This document shows, in pieces, positions 1 to 6,001 of a stretch of 9,753 bases of DNA. The position numbers and the translations under genes were made by a program. Where the stretch lies: NCBI GenBank assembly GCA_003220905.1, contig QHTS01000319.1, positions 1-9,753 on the forward strand. The letters are read 5' to 3'. The DNA comes from Gemmatimonadota bacterium. GTDB taxonomy: Bacteria; Gemmatimonadota; Gemmatimonadetes; Gemmatimonadales; GWC2-71-9. Position 1 is the stretch's first letter, and each line of letters starts with the position of its first letter. The notes below the pieces were generated by a model that did not search any database, was not told the DNA's origin, and saw only the letters and a list, made by a program, of their open reading frames with translations.

Positions 1-18
1 CGTTGGATAATACCGCGC

Positions 19-900
19 TCAGCGCGCCGGTGGCCAGGCGAACGTGGCCATCAACGTGTCGCCGCTGACCAGGGCCACGCGGCGCGCGATGTCGTCGAGC
101 CGGCCGCAGCGGAGCCGGGCCGCCTCGGCCGACTCCGGCGGGACGACCCGCAGGCAGACGACGTCCACGGCGACTGCGAGCGCACTGTCGCGGCCGGTGC
201 GAGGCGGCGCGGGCCGCTCGAGCGCGACATCGAAGTCCAGCTTCTCGCGGCCCAATCGGAAGCTGACCCGCCGACCGGTCGTCTCGGGAACGAGATCGAC
301 GGACTGGCGGCTGGACGCGGTGTCGCCACGCACCAGCCACATGCGAACGGTCACGCGGCGAGGGGGAATCACCGCCTGGGCGCTGAAGGCGACGGCACTG
401 TCGATGATGGTCACTTCTTCGCTCGCCCGGGTCTCCCCTGCGGCGAACGCGCGGCTGACCGTGATCTCCACCCAGACCACGCGGCGCTGGCCTGCGCCCG
501 GCGGCCCGAAGGGATACAGGAGGGCCGTCCCACCCCACGGGACCCGAGACCACCGGCGGTAGCTGTCTTCCTCCCACAAGGGCAACCCGCGACGCGACCG
601 GCCCACCTGGCGCCTGCTGAAGAACAGTCCCACTAGGTTGACGGTGTCCGGCTCGGGGAGAGTGCCGAGCAGGCCTTGGAGCTCGCTGGTGCGGGCCCCC
701 ACCCCGAGCCGCAGGTCGGTCTCCGGCGGGCCGCTGACGGCCGCGCTGGCCAGCAGGCGCGTCTCGCCGGCTGCGCGCTCGACCACCCGCAGGTGGTAGG
801 TCACGCGGTAATTCGGGGCCTGCGACGCGGCGGTGGCCCGGACCCACGCGCCCACCCCCAGCGCCGCGACGACCAGACTAGCGCGCCAGGAACGTCGCAC
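19..900 (-). CDS. Secreted protein of unknown function
   Basis: I do not recognise a family for this 293-residue protein. It opens with a clear Sec signal peptide: arginines at residues 2-3 and 6, a hydrophobic core around residues 8-20 (LVVAALGVGAWV), and a probable cleavage after ATAAS just before Gln. The rest has no membrane segment, is rich in beta-prone stretches and has few cysteines, which suggests a periplasmic or surface beta-rich domain. The start is a GTG at 900, chosen because it gives the complete signal peptide. It overlaps the end of the anti-sigma gene by 23 bp, and the upstream ribosome site is weak, so translation is probably coupled. It is the last gene of the operon in view. 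Its position after the anti-sigma gene suggests, but does not show, that it shares that regulator's envelope-sensing context. No catalytic motif was seen. Confidence 0.8.
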   Translation of the reverse strand: MRRSWRASLVVAALGVGAWVRATAASQAPNYRVTYHLRVVERAAGETRLLASAAVSGPPETDLRLGVGARTSELQGLLGTLPEPDTVNLVGLFFSRRQVGRSRRGLPLWEEDSYRRWSRVPWGGTALLYPFGPPGAGQRRVVWVEITVSRAFAAGETRASEEVTIIDSAVAFSAQAVIPPRRVTVRMWLVRGDTASSRQSVDLVPETTGRRVSFRLGREKLDFDVALERPAPPRTGRDSALAVAVDVVCLRVVPPESAEAARLRCGRLDDIARRVALVSGDTLMATFAWPPAR

Positions 901-1216
901 GGGTGGTCTCGATCGCTTCCGACCCCGGCCCGCCCCAACGGCCGTGCCCCAGCCAGCCCGCCGCCGCGCCGGCGACGAGGCTCGCCGTCATCCACAGGGC
1001 CAGCGTGCGCCCGCGGATCCGCGGACGCGGTACCGTGCGCGCGTGCGGCTCGCCGGCGGAACGGGCGAACGCCACCCGCAGCTCGAGGTGGCTCACGCGC
1101 GCCTCGGCGCAGTGCCGGCACCCGGCGAGGTGGCGCGCCAGCGCCGCGCGCTCGGGGAGACTCAGCTCGCCGTCCAGCTCGAGGTCGATCTGCTGCACCC
1201 ATTCGTCGTGGTTCAC
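878..1216 (-). CDS. Zinc-finger (ZAS) membrane anti-sigma factor
   Basis: A 112-residue protein with the layout of group IV (ECF) anti-sigma factors: a cytoplasmic zinc-binding domain, one membrane helix and a very short outer tail. The zinc motif is complete. His29, Cys33 and Cys36 form H-x3-C-x2-C, and His3 lies 26 residues before His29, the spacing of the fourth ligand known from RsrA/ChrR-type domains. The membrane helix spans about residues 71-89, leaving only about 23 residues outside. The start is a GTG at 1216. It shares a GTGA overlap with the stop of the glycosyltransferase gene and has a strong GGAGGAG site 5 bases upstream. Starts further upstream would add a tail read from glycosyltransferase codons. 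The family binds and holds an ECF sigma factor until a signal releases it. No sigma gene is adjacent in this window, which is unusual. The partner and signal cannot be named from here. Confidence 0.85.
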   Translation of the reverse strand: MNHDEWVQQIDLELDGELSLPERAALARHLAGCRHCAEARVSHLELRVAFARSAGEPHARTVPRPRIRGRTLALWMTASLVAGAAAGWLGHGRWGGPGSEAIETTRATFLAR

Positions 1217-1965
1217 GGCAGCTCCTCCCGCACCCGGTAGCGCAACGCCCGGCGCTGCATCCAGCGCACGGCGAGCGCGTCGACCAATGCGCGGAATACA
1301 CGGTTCCACATCCCGTACTTCGTCTTCCCGAAGCGGCGGGTCCGGTGGTGCACGGGCACCTCCGTCACCCGGCCCCCCTGCATCCTGACGAGCGTCGGCA
1401 GGAAGCGGTGCATTCCGTTGAACAGCGGCAGCGCGCGCAGCGCCTCGGCGCGAAACGCCTTGAGCGAGCAGCCGGTATCGCGGATCGTCTCCCGGTTGAG
1501 CCGGTTGCGTACGCCATTGGCGATACGGCTCTGCAACCGCTTCCAGCCCGAGTCCCGCCGGTCCACCCGGTACCCCGCGACCGCCGCCGCCCCGCTCTGC
1601 TCGAGCTCGGCGAGAAGAACGGGAATGTCGGCCGGGTCGTTCTGCAGATCCGCGTCGAGCGTGACGATGACGCGCCCGCGGGCCGCGCCGAAGCCCGCGG
1701 CGAAGGCGGCGGTCTGCCCCGCGTTCGCGTCGAACGCCACGATGTGGATCTCGGGGTGGTCGCGCTTCAGCGCCTTGAGGACGTCGAGCGAGCCGTCGGT
1801 CGAGCCGTCGTCCACGGCCACGATTTCGTAGCGGCCCCCCCCTCCCCCTCCCCCTCCCCCTCCCCGGACGGCCAACGCCCGGCCGATCTCCTCGACCAGG
1901 ACCGGCAGATTGTCGCGCTCATTGTACACGGGGACGACCAGCGAGAGCTCAACCGGGGCGGACAT
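1213..1965 (-). CDS. Family 2 glycosyltransferase (polyprenyl-phosphate mannosyl/glucosyltransferase type)
   Basis: A 250-residue GT-A glycosyltransferase resembling dolichol/undecaprenyl-phosphate sugar transferases (DPM1/ArnC relatives). These move a sugar from a nucleotide donor to a lipid phosphate or other envelope acceptor on the cytoplasmic face of the membrane. Visible motifs are the first beta strand SLVVPVYNERDNL (residues 8-20), DDGSTD (52-57) for nucleotide binding, and DADLQNDP (104-111) with the metal-binding DxD. A basic tail holds RRFGKTKYG, typical of this group. Unlike ArnC it has no C-terminal membrane helices, so membrane contact would rest on the basic amphipathic tail. 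Residues 35-44 are ten glycines encoded by a hexamer DNA repeat, placed in the loop between the first helix and the second strand. The ATG at 1965 overlaps the upstream gene by 17 bp without a good ribosome site, which suggests coupling. The exact sugar and acceptor cannot be read. Confidence 0.9.
   Translation of the reverse strand: MSAPVELSLVVPVYNERDNLPVLVEEIGRALAVRGGGGGGGGGGRYEIVAVDDGSTDGSLDVLKALKRDHPEIHIVAFDANAGQTAAFAAGFGAARGRVIVTLDADLQNDPADIPVLLAELEQSGAAAVAGYRVDRRDSGWKRLQSRIANGVRNRLNRETIRDTGCSLKAFRAEALRALPLFNGMHRFLPTLVRMQGGRVTEVPVHHRTRRFGKTKYGMWNRVFRALVDALAVRWMQRRALRYRVREELP
1222..1228 (-). promoter_or_regulatory. Ribosome binding site of the anti-sigma gene
   Basis: On the minus strand GGAGGAG lies 5 bases before the GTG at 1216, inside the last codons of the glycosyltransferase gene. 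It fixes the anti-sigma start and shows that this gene can load its own ribosomes as well as being coupled through the GTGA overlap. Confidence 0.8.
1835..1865. repeat. CCCCCT hexamer microsatellite / G-quadruplex motif in coding sequence
   Basis: On the plus strand the run is C8 T C5 T C5 T C5 T C4. The coding (minus) strand is therefore G4, three G5 runs and a G8 run, separated by single A bases. Each 6-bp unit encodes two glycines, so gain or loss of whole units keeps the frame, whereas slippage in the G8 run would shift it. Five G-runs of four or more bases with one-base loops meet the usual G-quadruplex pattern, on the strand that becomes mRNA. Confidence 0.9.
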
Positions 1966-2464
1966 ACTTGAGTTCGGGCGCGTCGGGATACCGGCTGACC
2001 AGCCGGGCGATGACGGCCTCCGCTCTGGCGGGGTCGTGCTGGTGCGTGCGGTAGATCTCGGCGAGGCGGATCCCGGCGAGCACGACCCGGTGGGGCGGTG
2101 GGGGCGGATCGGCGTCGACCAGGCGCTCGAGCATCACCGTTTCGTCCTGGATGGTGATCACGGGGCCACCCGGCATCGCCCCGCCGGTCAGCGCGTTACC
2201 CACGAACCGGCCGAGCGGCTCGAGCACCGATCCGAACAGCGCGTCGAAGAACCCCCACGCGCCCCACAGCGTGAGCACCAACGTGGCGAGCCGCCATTCG
2301 ATGTGCCCCGCACCGATCGATACCACGACGAGCGCGAGGCCGGCCAGCGCCATCGCCACGCCCAGGATCCCGCGCACCACCCCGCGCAGGCTCGGCGGAT
2401 CTGCGAAGTCCACGGGGAGCAAGTTGACAGGGCCCGCCCGGCGGCGCAACCTACGCACGCGCAT
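1949..2464 (-). CDS. Small membrane protein with TPR-like C-terminal tail
   Basis: A 171-residue protein of no family I can name. Two hydrophobic helices are visible, at about residues 29-50 (GVVRGILGVAMALAGLALV) and about 57-77 (EWRLATLVLTLWGAWGFFDAL). A short linker follows, then a proline run (PPPPP, about residues 119-123) and a helix pair near the C-terminus (RLAEIYRTHQHDPARAEAVI, then a segment ending RYPDAPE). The helix pair has the spacing and final YP.AP turn of a single TPR-type repeat. This suggests a membrane-anchored protein-interaction tail. It is the first gene of the minus-strand operon and overlaps the glycosyltransferase start by 17 bp. The ATG at 2464 has only a poorly spaced GGTGA before it, so a start a few codons further in, such as the GTG at 2458, is possible. 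It starts 18 bp from the divergent hydrolase gene. Confidence 0.7.
   Translation of the reverse strand: MRVRRLRRRAGPVNLLPVDFADPPSLRGVVRGILGVAMALAGLALVVVSIGAGHIEWRLATLVLTLWGAWGFFDALFGSVLEPLGRFVGNALTGGAMPGGPVITIQDETVMLERLVDADPPPPPHRVVLAGIRLAEIYRTHQHDPARAEAVIARLVSRYPDAPELKYVRPG
2425..2453 (+). promoter_or_regulatory. Possible promoter of the hydrolase-barrel operon
   Basis: A perfect TTGACA at 2425-2430 is followed after 17 bases by CAACCT (2448-2453). The second box keeps only the A at position 2 and T at position 6 of a -10 box. Transcription would begin near 2460, ahead of the ribosome site at 2471. The promoter lies inside the first codons of the divergent membrane-protein gene. The -35 match is strong and the -10 match is weak. 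Confidence 0.35.
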
Positions 2465-2470
2465 TTCACC

Positions 2471-2475
2471 AGGAG
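2471..2475 (+). promoter_or_regulatory. Ribosome binding site of the Ntn-hydrolase gene
   Basis: AGGAG stands 7 bases before the GTG at 2483. This fixes the start at 2483 even though the reading frame stays open far upstream, through the neighbouring minus-strand genes. Confidence 0.8.
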
Positions 2476-2482
2476 TCTTTCT

Positions 2483-3544
2483 GTGGCCGACCTGCTGTCG
2501 CGCCGTGAGTTCCTAACTTCCACCGCCGTCGGCGTGGCGGCCACGCGGGCCCGCGATATCCCGTTCCCGATGCGGCCGCCGCAGCCGCTCCCGCCCCCGA
2601 GCCGGTGGGCGGCGAAGCCCGTCGCGGTCTCGAGCGCGAACGGGTTGCGGGCCGTGCAAAAGGCGTTCGACATGCTGCTCCAGGGGGCGGACACCCTCGA
2701 CGCGGTGATCGAAGGGGTGAAGATCCAGGAGCTCGACCCGAACGACGACTCGGTGGGCTACGGCGGCCTGCCCAACGCCGACGGCGTGGTGCAGCTCGAC
2801 GCCTCGTGCATGCACGGACCCACCAAGCGCGCCGGCGCAGTCGGCGCGCTCGAGGGGATCAAGACCCCCTCCGAGGTCGCGAAGCTCGTGCTCAAGTACA
2901 CGAACCACATCTTCCTGGTGGGGGAGGGCGCGAAGCGGTTTGCGCTCCAGTACGGTTTCAAGGAGGAAGACCTCCTCACCCCGCACGCGCGGGAGGTTTG
3001 GCTGCACTGGCGGGCGAATCTGAACCCGACCGACGATTACTTGGACGTGCCCGAGACGCAGGACATGTCCGTCCGGCCCACCGGAACCATCAACTGTGAT
3101 GCCGTCACCCCCCAGGGCGACATCTCCTCCGTGACGACCACCAGCGGCTTGGCGTTCAAGATCCCGGGCCGGGTGGGCGACAGCCCGATCATCGGGGCCG
3201 GCCAGTATACCGACAACGACATCGGGGCGGCGGGCTCGACCGGCCGCGGCGAATCGAACATCAAGGTGTGCGGCGGGTTTCTGACAGTCGAGCTGATGCG
3301 CCGCGGCCTCAAGCCCACCGATGCATGCCTCGAGACGCTGAAACGGGTGGTCCAGCTCACCGAGCCGCGCCTGCTCGGCCCCGACGGCAAGCCCAAGTTC
3401 AGCCTCAACTTCTACGCAGTGAACAAGCGCGGAGAATTCGGGGCGGCCTCGCTCTATCCCGGGAGCTACGCCGCCCACGACGGTAGAGAGGCGAAGCTCC
3501 GGGACATGGCGTATCTGTACGAGCGGCCCGCTGCGAGCCGTTAG
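2483..3544 (+). CDS. Tat-exported N4-(beta-N-acetylglucosaminyl)-L-asparaginase / isoaspartyl peptidase family protein
   Basis: A 353-residue Ntn-hydrolase of the asparaginase type 2 family. These are made as a precursor that cuts itself before a threonine, which then becomes the nucleophile for hydrolysing a beta-aspartyl amide such as glycosyl-asparagine, isoaspartyl peptide or asparagine. The N-terminus carries a twin-arginine signal (SRREFL, residues 6-11, then a short hydrophobic stretch), so the protein should fold in the cytoplasm and act in the periplasm. VGYGGLPN (91-98), an LDAS segment near 105-108 and LVGEGAKRFA (145-154) are family landmarks. The cleavage site is Gly201/Thr202 within TGTINCDAV. 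The substrate-binding FKIPGRVGDSPIIGAG follows at about residues 226-241, and AGSTGRGE lies near 252-259. All landmarks look intact. Start GTG 2483 is chosen for its AGGAG site and the Tat signal. The barrel gene overlaps its end, suggesting one operon. The exact substrate is not readable. Confidence 0.92.
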   Translation: MADLLSRREFLTSTAVGVAATRARDIPFPMRPPQPLPPPSRWAAKPVAVSSANGLRAVQKAFDMLLQGADTLDAVIEGVKIQELDPNDDSVGYGGLPNADGVVQLDASCMHGPTKRAGAVGALEGIKTPSEVAKLVLKYTNHIFLVGEGAKRFALQYGFKEEDLLTPHAREVWLHWRANLNPTDDYLDVPETQDMSVRPTGTINCDAVTPQGDISSVTTTSGLAFKIPGRVGDSPIIGAGQYTDNDIGAAGSTGRGESNIKVCGGFLTVELMRRGLKPTDACLETLKRVVQLTEPRLLGPDGKPKFSLNFYAVNKRGEFGAASLYPGSYAAHDGREAKLRDMAYLYERPAASR

Positions 3545-4667
3545 CGCAGCGCTCGCGCTCCTCGTGGCCGCCGCGCCGGCGCTGTCGGCGCAGCGCTACT
3601 GGCGCGACAACCTCTATCCCTACGTCTTCTACAGCACGGTCGACGGACTGGGGGCGGCGTTCCACTACGGTCGCACCAGCCCGCTCAGCTTCGTCGAACG
3701 CCCCGAGCCGAGTTACGCGTCGCTGAGCCTCGACGCCGGCGCGAGTACCCGGGGCAGCCGGTTCGTCGTCGCGGACGCGCAAGCGCCCGCCTGGTGGGCG
3801 GGATGGCGTGCACGGCTCACGCTCGTCGCGGCGCGCGACAATCGGCTCGGCTACTACGGCCTCGGCAACGATGCGCCGTACTTCGCCGACAGCGTGCGCC
3901 TGGCGGGGGCCTACTTCTACAGGGTAAGCCGCACCCGTCTGATGGCGCGCGCGACGGTACAGCGACGCCTCGTCGGGCCGATCCGGATACTCGTGGGCGG
4001 AACGCTGGCCCGCACGAATTTTCGCGTGCTTCCGGGTTCCAGCGTGTTTCGGCGGGACCTCGCCACGGGGACGGTGGACCCGGGCACCGTGCCCTTCACG
4101 GACAAGGTGGTGCGGGCGGGCGTCGTGCTCGACACGCGCGACAATGAGGTGGACCCGCACGCGGGCGTGTTCGTCGAGGCCCTGTTCGCGAGCGGCACCG
4201 GCTACACGCGCAGGACCGGGCACGCCCGGCTGCACGTGCATCCGCTCCAAAAGCTGGTCGTCGCCGGGCGGCTCGGAGCGGAGGGGATGGGGGGCACCCC
4301 GCCCCTCGCCGCGCTGCAAGAGATGGAGTCGAGCGAGCGGCCGTTCGGCGCGGTGGGCGGCTACCGCTCGCTGCGGGGATACTACGACGGTCGCTTTGCG
4401 GGGCCCGGCAAGCTGATCGGCGGGCTGGAGGCACGTTACGCGCTGCTGTGGATACCGAGCCTCGTCGAGGTCAAGCTGGTGGCGTTCTACGACGCCGGTC
4501 GCGTGTTCGGGCCAGGGGAGGCGGTGCGGCTCACCACCACCGGCCTCCACCGCGCAGGTGGCGCCGAGGTCGCGGTGCGCCTGCTGCGCAATTCACTCAT
4601 CGTGATCGGCTACGGCCGCGGGCGCGAGGGCGGGCAGGTGCTGTTCGGGACGAGCTGGAGCTACTAG
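3531..4667 (+). CDS. Omp85-type outer-membrane beta-barrel (BamA/TamA family)
   Basis: An outer-membrane barrel of the bacterial surface antigen (D15/BamA/TamA) superfamily without POTRA domains. From a CTG start at 3531 it has 378 residues, about the size of a bare 16-stranded barrel. Landmarks are LDTRDNEVDPHAG (about 4129-4167), the D-TRD...P-x-G strand-loop typical of the family, and GGYRSLRGYYDGRF (about 4357-4398). The latter contains LRGY at 4371-4382, matching the conserved (V/L)RG(F/Y) motif of barrel loop 6. The chain ends in an aromatic residue (GTSWSY), as assembled barrels usually do. The first standard start, GTG 3564, would leave a stub ending ALSAQ. Reading upstream in frame to 3531 restores a full signal peptide (LRAVSAALALLVAAAPALSA, then Gln) and overlaps the hydrolase stop by 14 bp. 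That start is inferred, and 3564 is the conservative choice. The role may be membrane insertion or transport; the substrate is unknown. Confidence 0.85.
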   Translation: MRAVSAALALLVAAAPALSAQRYWRDNLYPYVFYSTVDGLGAAFHYGRTSPLSFVERPEPSYASLSLDAGASTRGSRFVVADAQAPAWWAGWRARLTLVAARDNRLGYYGLGNDAPYFADSVRLAGAYFYRVSRTRLMARATVQRRLVGPIRILVGGTLARTNFRVLPGSSVFRRDLATGTVDPGTVPFTDKVVRAGVVLDTRDNEVDPHAGVFVEALFASGTGYTRRTGHARLHVHPLQKLVVAGRLGAEGMGGTPPLAALQEMESSERPFGAVGGYRSLRGYYDGRFAGPGKLIGGLEARYALLWIPSLVEVKLVAFYDAGRVFGPGEAVRLTTTGLHRAGGAEVAVRLLRNSLIVIGYGRGREGGQVLFGTSWSY

Positions 4668-4668
4668 A

Positions 4669-4768
4669 GTGCGGAGTGTGGAATGCCGAATGCGGAATTG
4701 CAAGGGAAGGTCGCTCGGGTCTCGACGTGTCCCTTGACATTCCGCATTCCGCACTCCGCATTCCGCAT
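4669..4768. repeat. Inverted heptamer-repeat hairpin in a convergent gap
   Basis: Two 39-base arms (4669-4707 and 4730-4768) are inverted copies matching at 32 of 39 positions, around a 22-base spacer. Each arm is itself a tandem array of about four 7-bp units of consensus TGCGGAA, followed by a CAAGGGA tail next to the spacer. Three of the seven mismatches would be G-U pairs in RNA. The element fills nearly the whole 104-bp gap between the stops of the barrel gene and the dehydrogenase gene. No T-run follows either arm, so a standard intrinsic terminator is not shown, though a strong bidirectional hairpin could still protect or end both transcripts. Confidence 0.85.
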
Positions 4769-4771
4769 TTG

Positions 4772-5905
4772 TTACAGCTCCCGAATCTCAACGCCCCGCT
4801 TCGCGAGCTCGGCGATATAGTCGCCGAACGGCACCGCCTCGTCGGGTGTGTGCACCCCCTTCACGGCGATGCGGCCGTCCACCTGCATGAGGCCGGTGAT
4901 GGCGAGTGAGTACCCCGTCGTCCGCATCATCGCGCTGATGCCGTGCGCTTCGTCGGAGTAGTCGAGCAGCTGCCACGCGACCGGCCTCCCGTTTCGGCCC
5001 CGCACCTCGACCCGCAGCGCGACCAGGTCGCGCCCCTCGGGCTTCGTGAGCTTGGGGGACACGGTGGCGATGAAGGCGTCGCGCGGCACGATGTCCTTCC
5101 CCTTCACCTTGACGGGAGTGAGGTCGAGGAGGCCGAGCTCGCGGATCGGCCGCATGATGCCGATGTGCCCCGGGTACCGCAGCGTCTTGTACTCCATCGT
5201 GCGGACCTTGCCCTCGTACGCCCACGGCAGCGTGGAGATACCGCCGCCGGTGTGGAACGCTTCGAGCTGGCCCACGGGCGGTGGAAATGTCACGTGCTCG
5301 AGCTCGGAGAGCGCGTCCACGCGTGCCGGCTTGCCGTCGCGCAGCACCCAGGACGGCGTCGTGTAGTAGTCGAGCGCGCCCTCGAGCGAGTACACGATCT
5401 GGTAGTTGAGCGGGGGCTCGGGGTGCTGCGGCAGGCCGCCGACGTAGATCTTCACGGACTCCGCGTCGCCCACCCGCCGGATCCCCTCGGCCGCGAGCAC
5501 GTTGACCATCCCGGGCGCGAGGCCGCAGTCCGGGATCACCGAGACGTTCCGCTGCTTCGCCTCGGCGTCGAGCTTCTGCTGCTGGAACACGATCTCCGTG
5601 TTGCCCCCCAGGTCGGCGCAATGGACGCCGGCGTCCACCGCAACCCGGGAGACCGCGAGGTTGAAGTAGTACGGTGCCGCGTTCTGGACCGCCGCGTGCT
5701 CGACCATCGCCGCGCGCAGCGCGGCGCCATCCTGCACGTCGAGCTTCAGGAGCGCGAGCCGTTTCCCGACGTGGGGCTCGAGGAAGGCGGGAATGCGCTC
5801 GGGCCTCAGGTCCGCGATCGTGACCCGCTCGACGCCGGGCTGCCGCAACAGATCATACGCGCAGGCAGATCCCTGAAGTCCCGCGCCCAGCACCAGCATC
5901 CGCAT
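4772..5905 (-). CDS. Saccharopine dehydrogenase family enzyme, L-lysine 6-dehydrogenase-like
   Basis: A 377-residue NAD(P)-dependent oxidoreductase. It most resembles L-lysine 6-dehydrogenase (EC 1.4.1.18) as I remember it from Geobacillus. That enzyme oxidises the lysine epsilon-amine to a semialdehyde, which cyclises to piperideine-6-carboxylate. The dinucleotide-binding GAGLQG is at residues 7-12. Further landmarks are ADLGGNTEIVFQQQ, IPDCGLAPGMVNVLAAEG, YVGGLPQHPEPPLNY, LEAFHTGGGISTL and EYKTLRYPGHIG. All follow the family order and the length is normal. The ATG at 5905 has GGAGG at 5916-5920, 10 bases upstream. A TetR regulator is divergent across a 96-bp gap and may control it. The likely role is cytoplasmic lysine breakdown. 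Related enzymes act on saccharopine or carboxynorspermidine, so the substrate is an inference from overall resemblance. Confidence 0.87.
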   Translation of the reverse strand: MRMLVLGAGLQGSACAYDLLRQPGVERVTIADLRPERIPAFLEPHVGKRLALLKLDVQDGAALRAAMVEHAAVQNAAPYYFNLAVSRVAVDAGVHCADLGGNTEIVFQQQKLDAEAKQRNVSVIPDCGLAPGMVNVLAAEGIRRVGDAESVKIYVGGLPQHPEPPLNYQIVYSLEGALDYYTTPSWVLRDGKPARVDALSELEHVTFPPPVGQLEAFHTGGGISTLPWAYEGKVRTMEYKTLRYPGHIGIMRPIRELGLLDLTPVKVKGKDIVPRDAFIATVSPKLTKPEGRDLVALRVEVRGRNGRPVAWQLLDYSDEAHGISAMMRTTGYSLAITGLMQVDGRIAVKGVHTPDEAVPFGDYIAELAKRGVEIREL

Positions 5906-5987
5906 CGCGTAACCGCCTCCGCATGAATGCGCTGAAAAATGAGCGGCGGAAAGCTAGAGGGTCCCGGCAGGCGACGGTAGGCCGCGT

Positions 5988-5993
5988 TAGATT
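5988..5993 (+). promoter_or_regulatory. TAGATT -10-like box of the TetR gene
   Basis: TAGATT ends 8 bases before the ATG at 6002, and no ribosome site is visible between them. A -10 box at this distance would place the transcript start at or next to the start codon, giving a leaderless message. It matches the TANNNT pattern known from leaderless genes in Deinococcus. No convincing -35 box is seen. Confidence 0.45.
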
Positions 5994-6001
5994 CGCCTCC
6001 G

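Noticed and set aside
1217..1309. Upstream extension of the anti-sigma gene
   Set aside because: Extra residues are Arg/Pro/Ala-rich and read from glycosyltransferase codons. GTG 1216 has a strong ribosome site and gives the correct His3 zinc-ligand spacing.
676..1971. Long plus-strand open frame antisense to the glycosyltransferase operon
   Set aside because: Its translation is low-complexity, rich in Arg/Pro/Ala and has no domain, while the minus strand carries recognisable protein families. It is a GC-rich shadow.
2089..2110. G-rich run on the plus strand as a second G-quadruplex
   Set aside because: Its runs alternate between two and four or five G and are explained by proline codons (PPPPP) on the minus strand. 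It is far weaker than the tract at 1835-1865.
1910..2482. Upstream extension of the hydrolase frame
   Set aside because: It would add about 190 residues read antisense to two real genes. The AGGAG site and the Tat signal fix the start at 2483.
2513..3478. Long minus-strand open frame under the Ntn-hydrolase gene
   Set aside because: The plus strand encodes a complete hydrolase with all motifs. The antisense product has no recognisable features.
3405..4550. 381-codon minus-strand open frame under the barrel gene
   Set aside because: Compositionally biased shadow of the barrel gene, with no motif and no plausible ribosome site.
4669..4768. Heptamer array as a CRISPR or a classic intrinsic terminator
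   Set aside because: Repeats are 7 bp with no spacers between them, so it is not a CRISPR. No T-run follows the stem, so intrinsic termination is not supported.
4943..5926. 327-codon plus-strand open frame under the dehydrogenase gene
   Set aside because: Shadow frame with a His/Arg/Val-rich translation. The opposite strand holds an intact enzyme.
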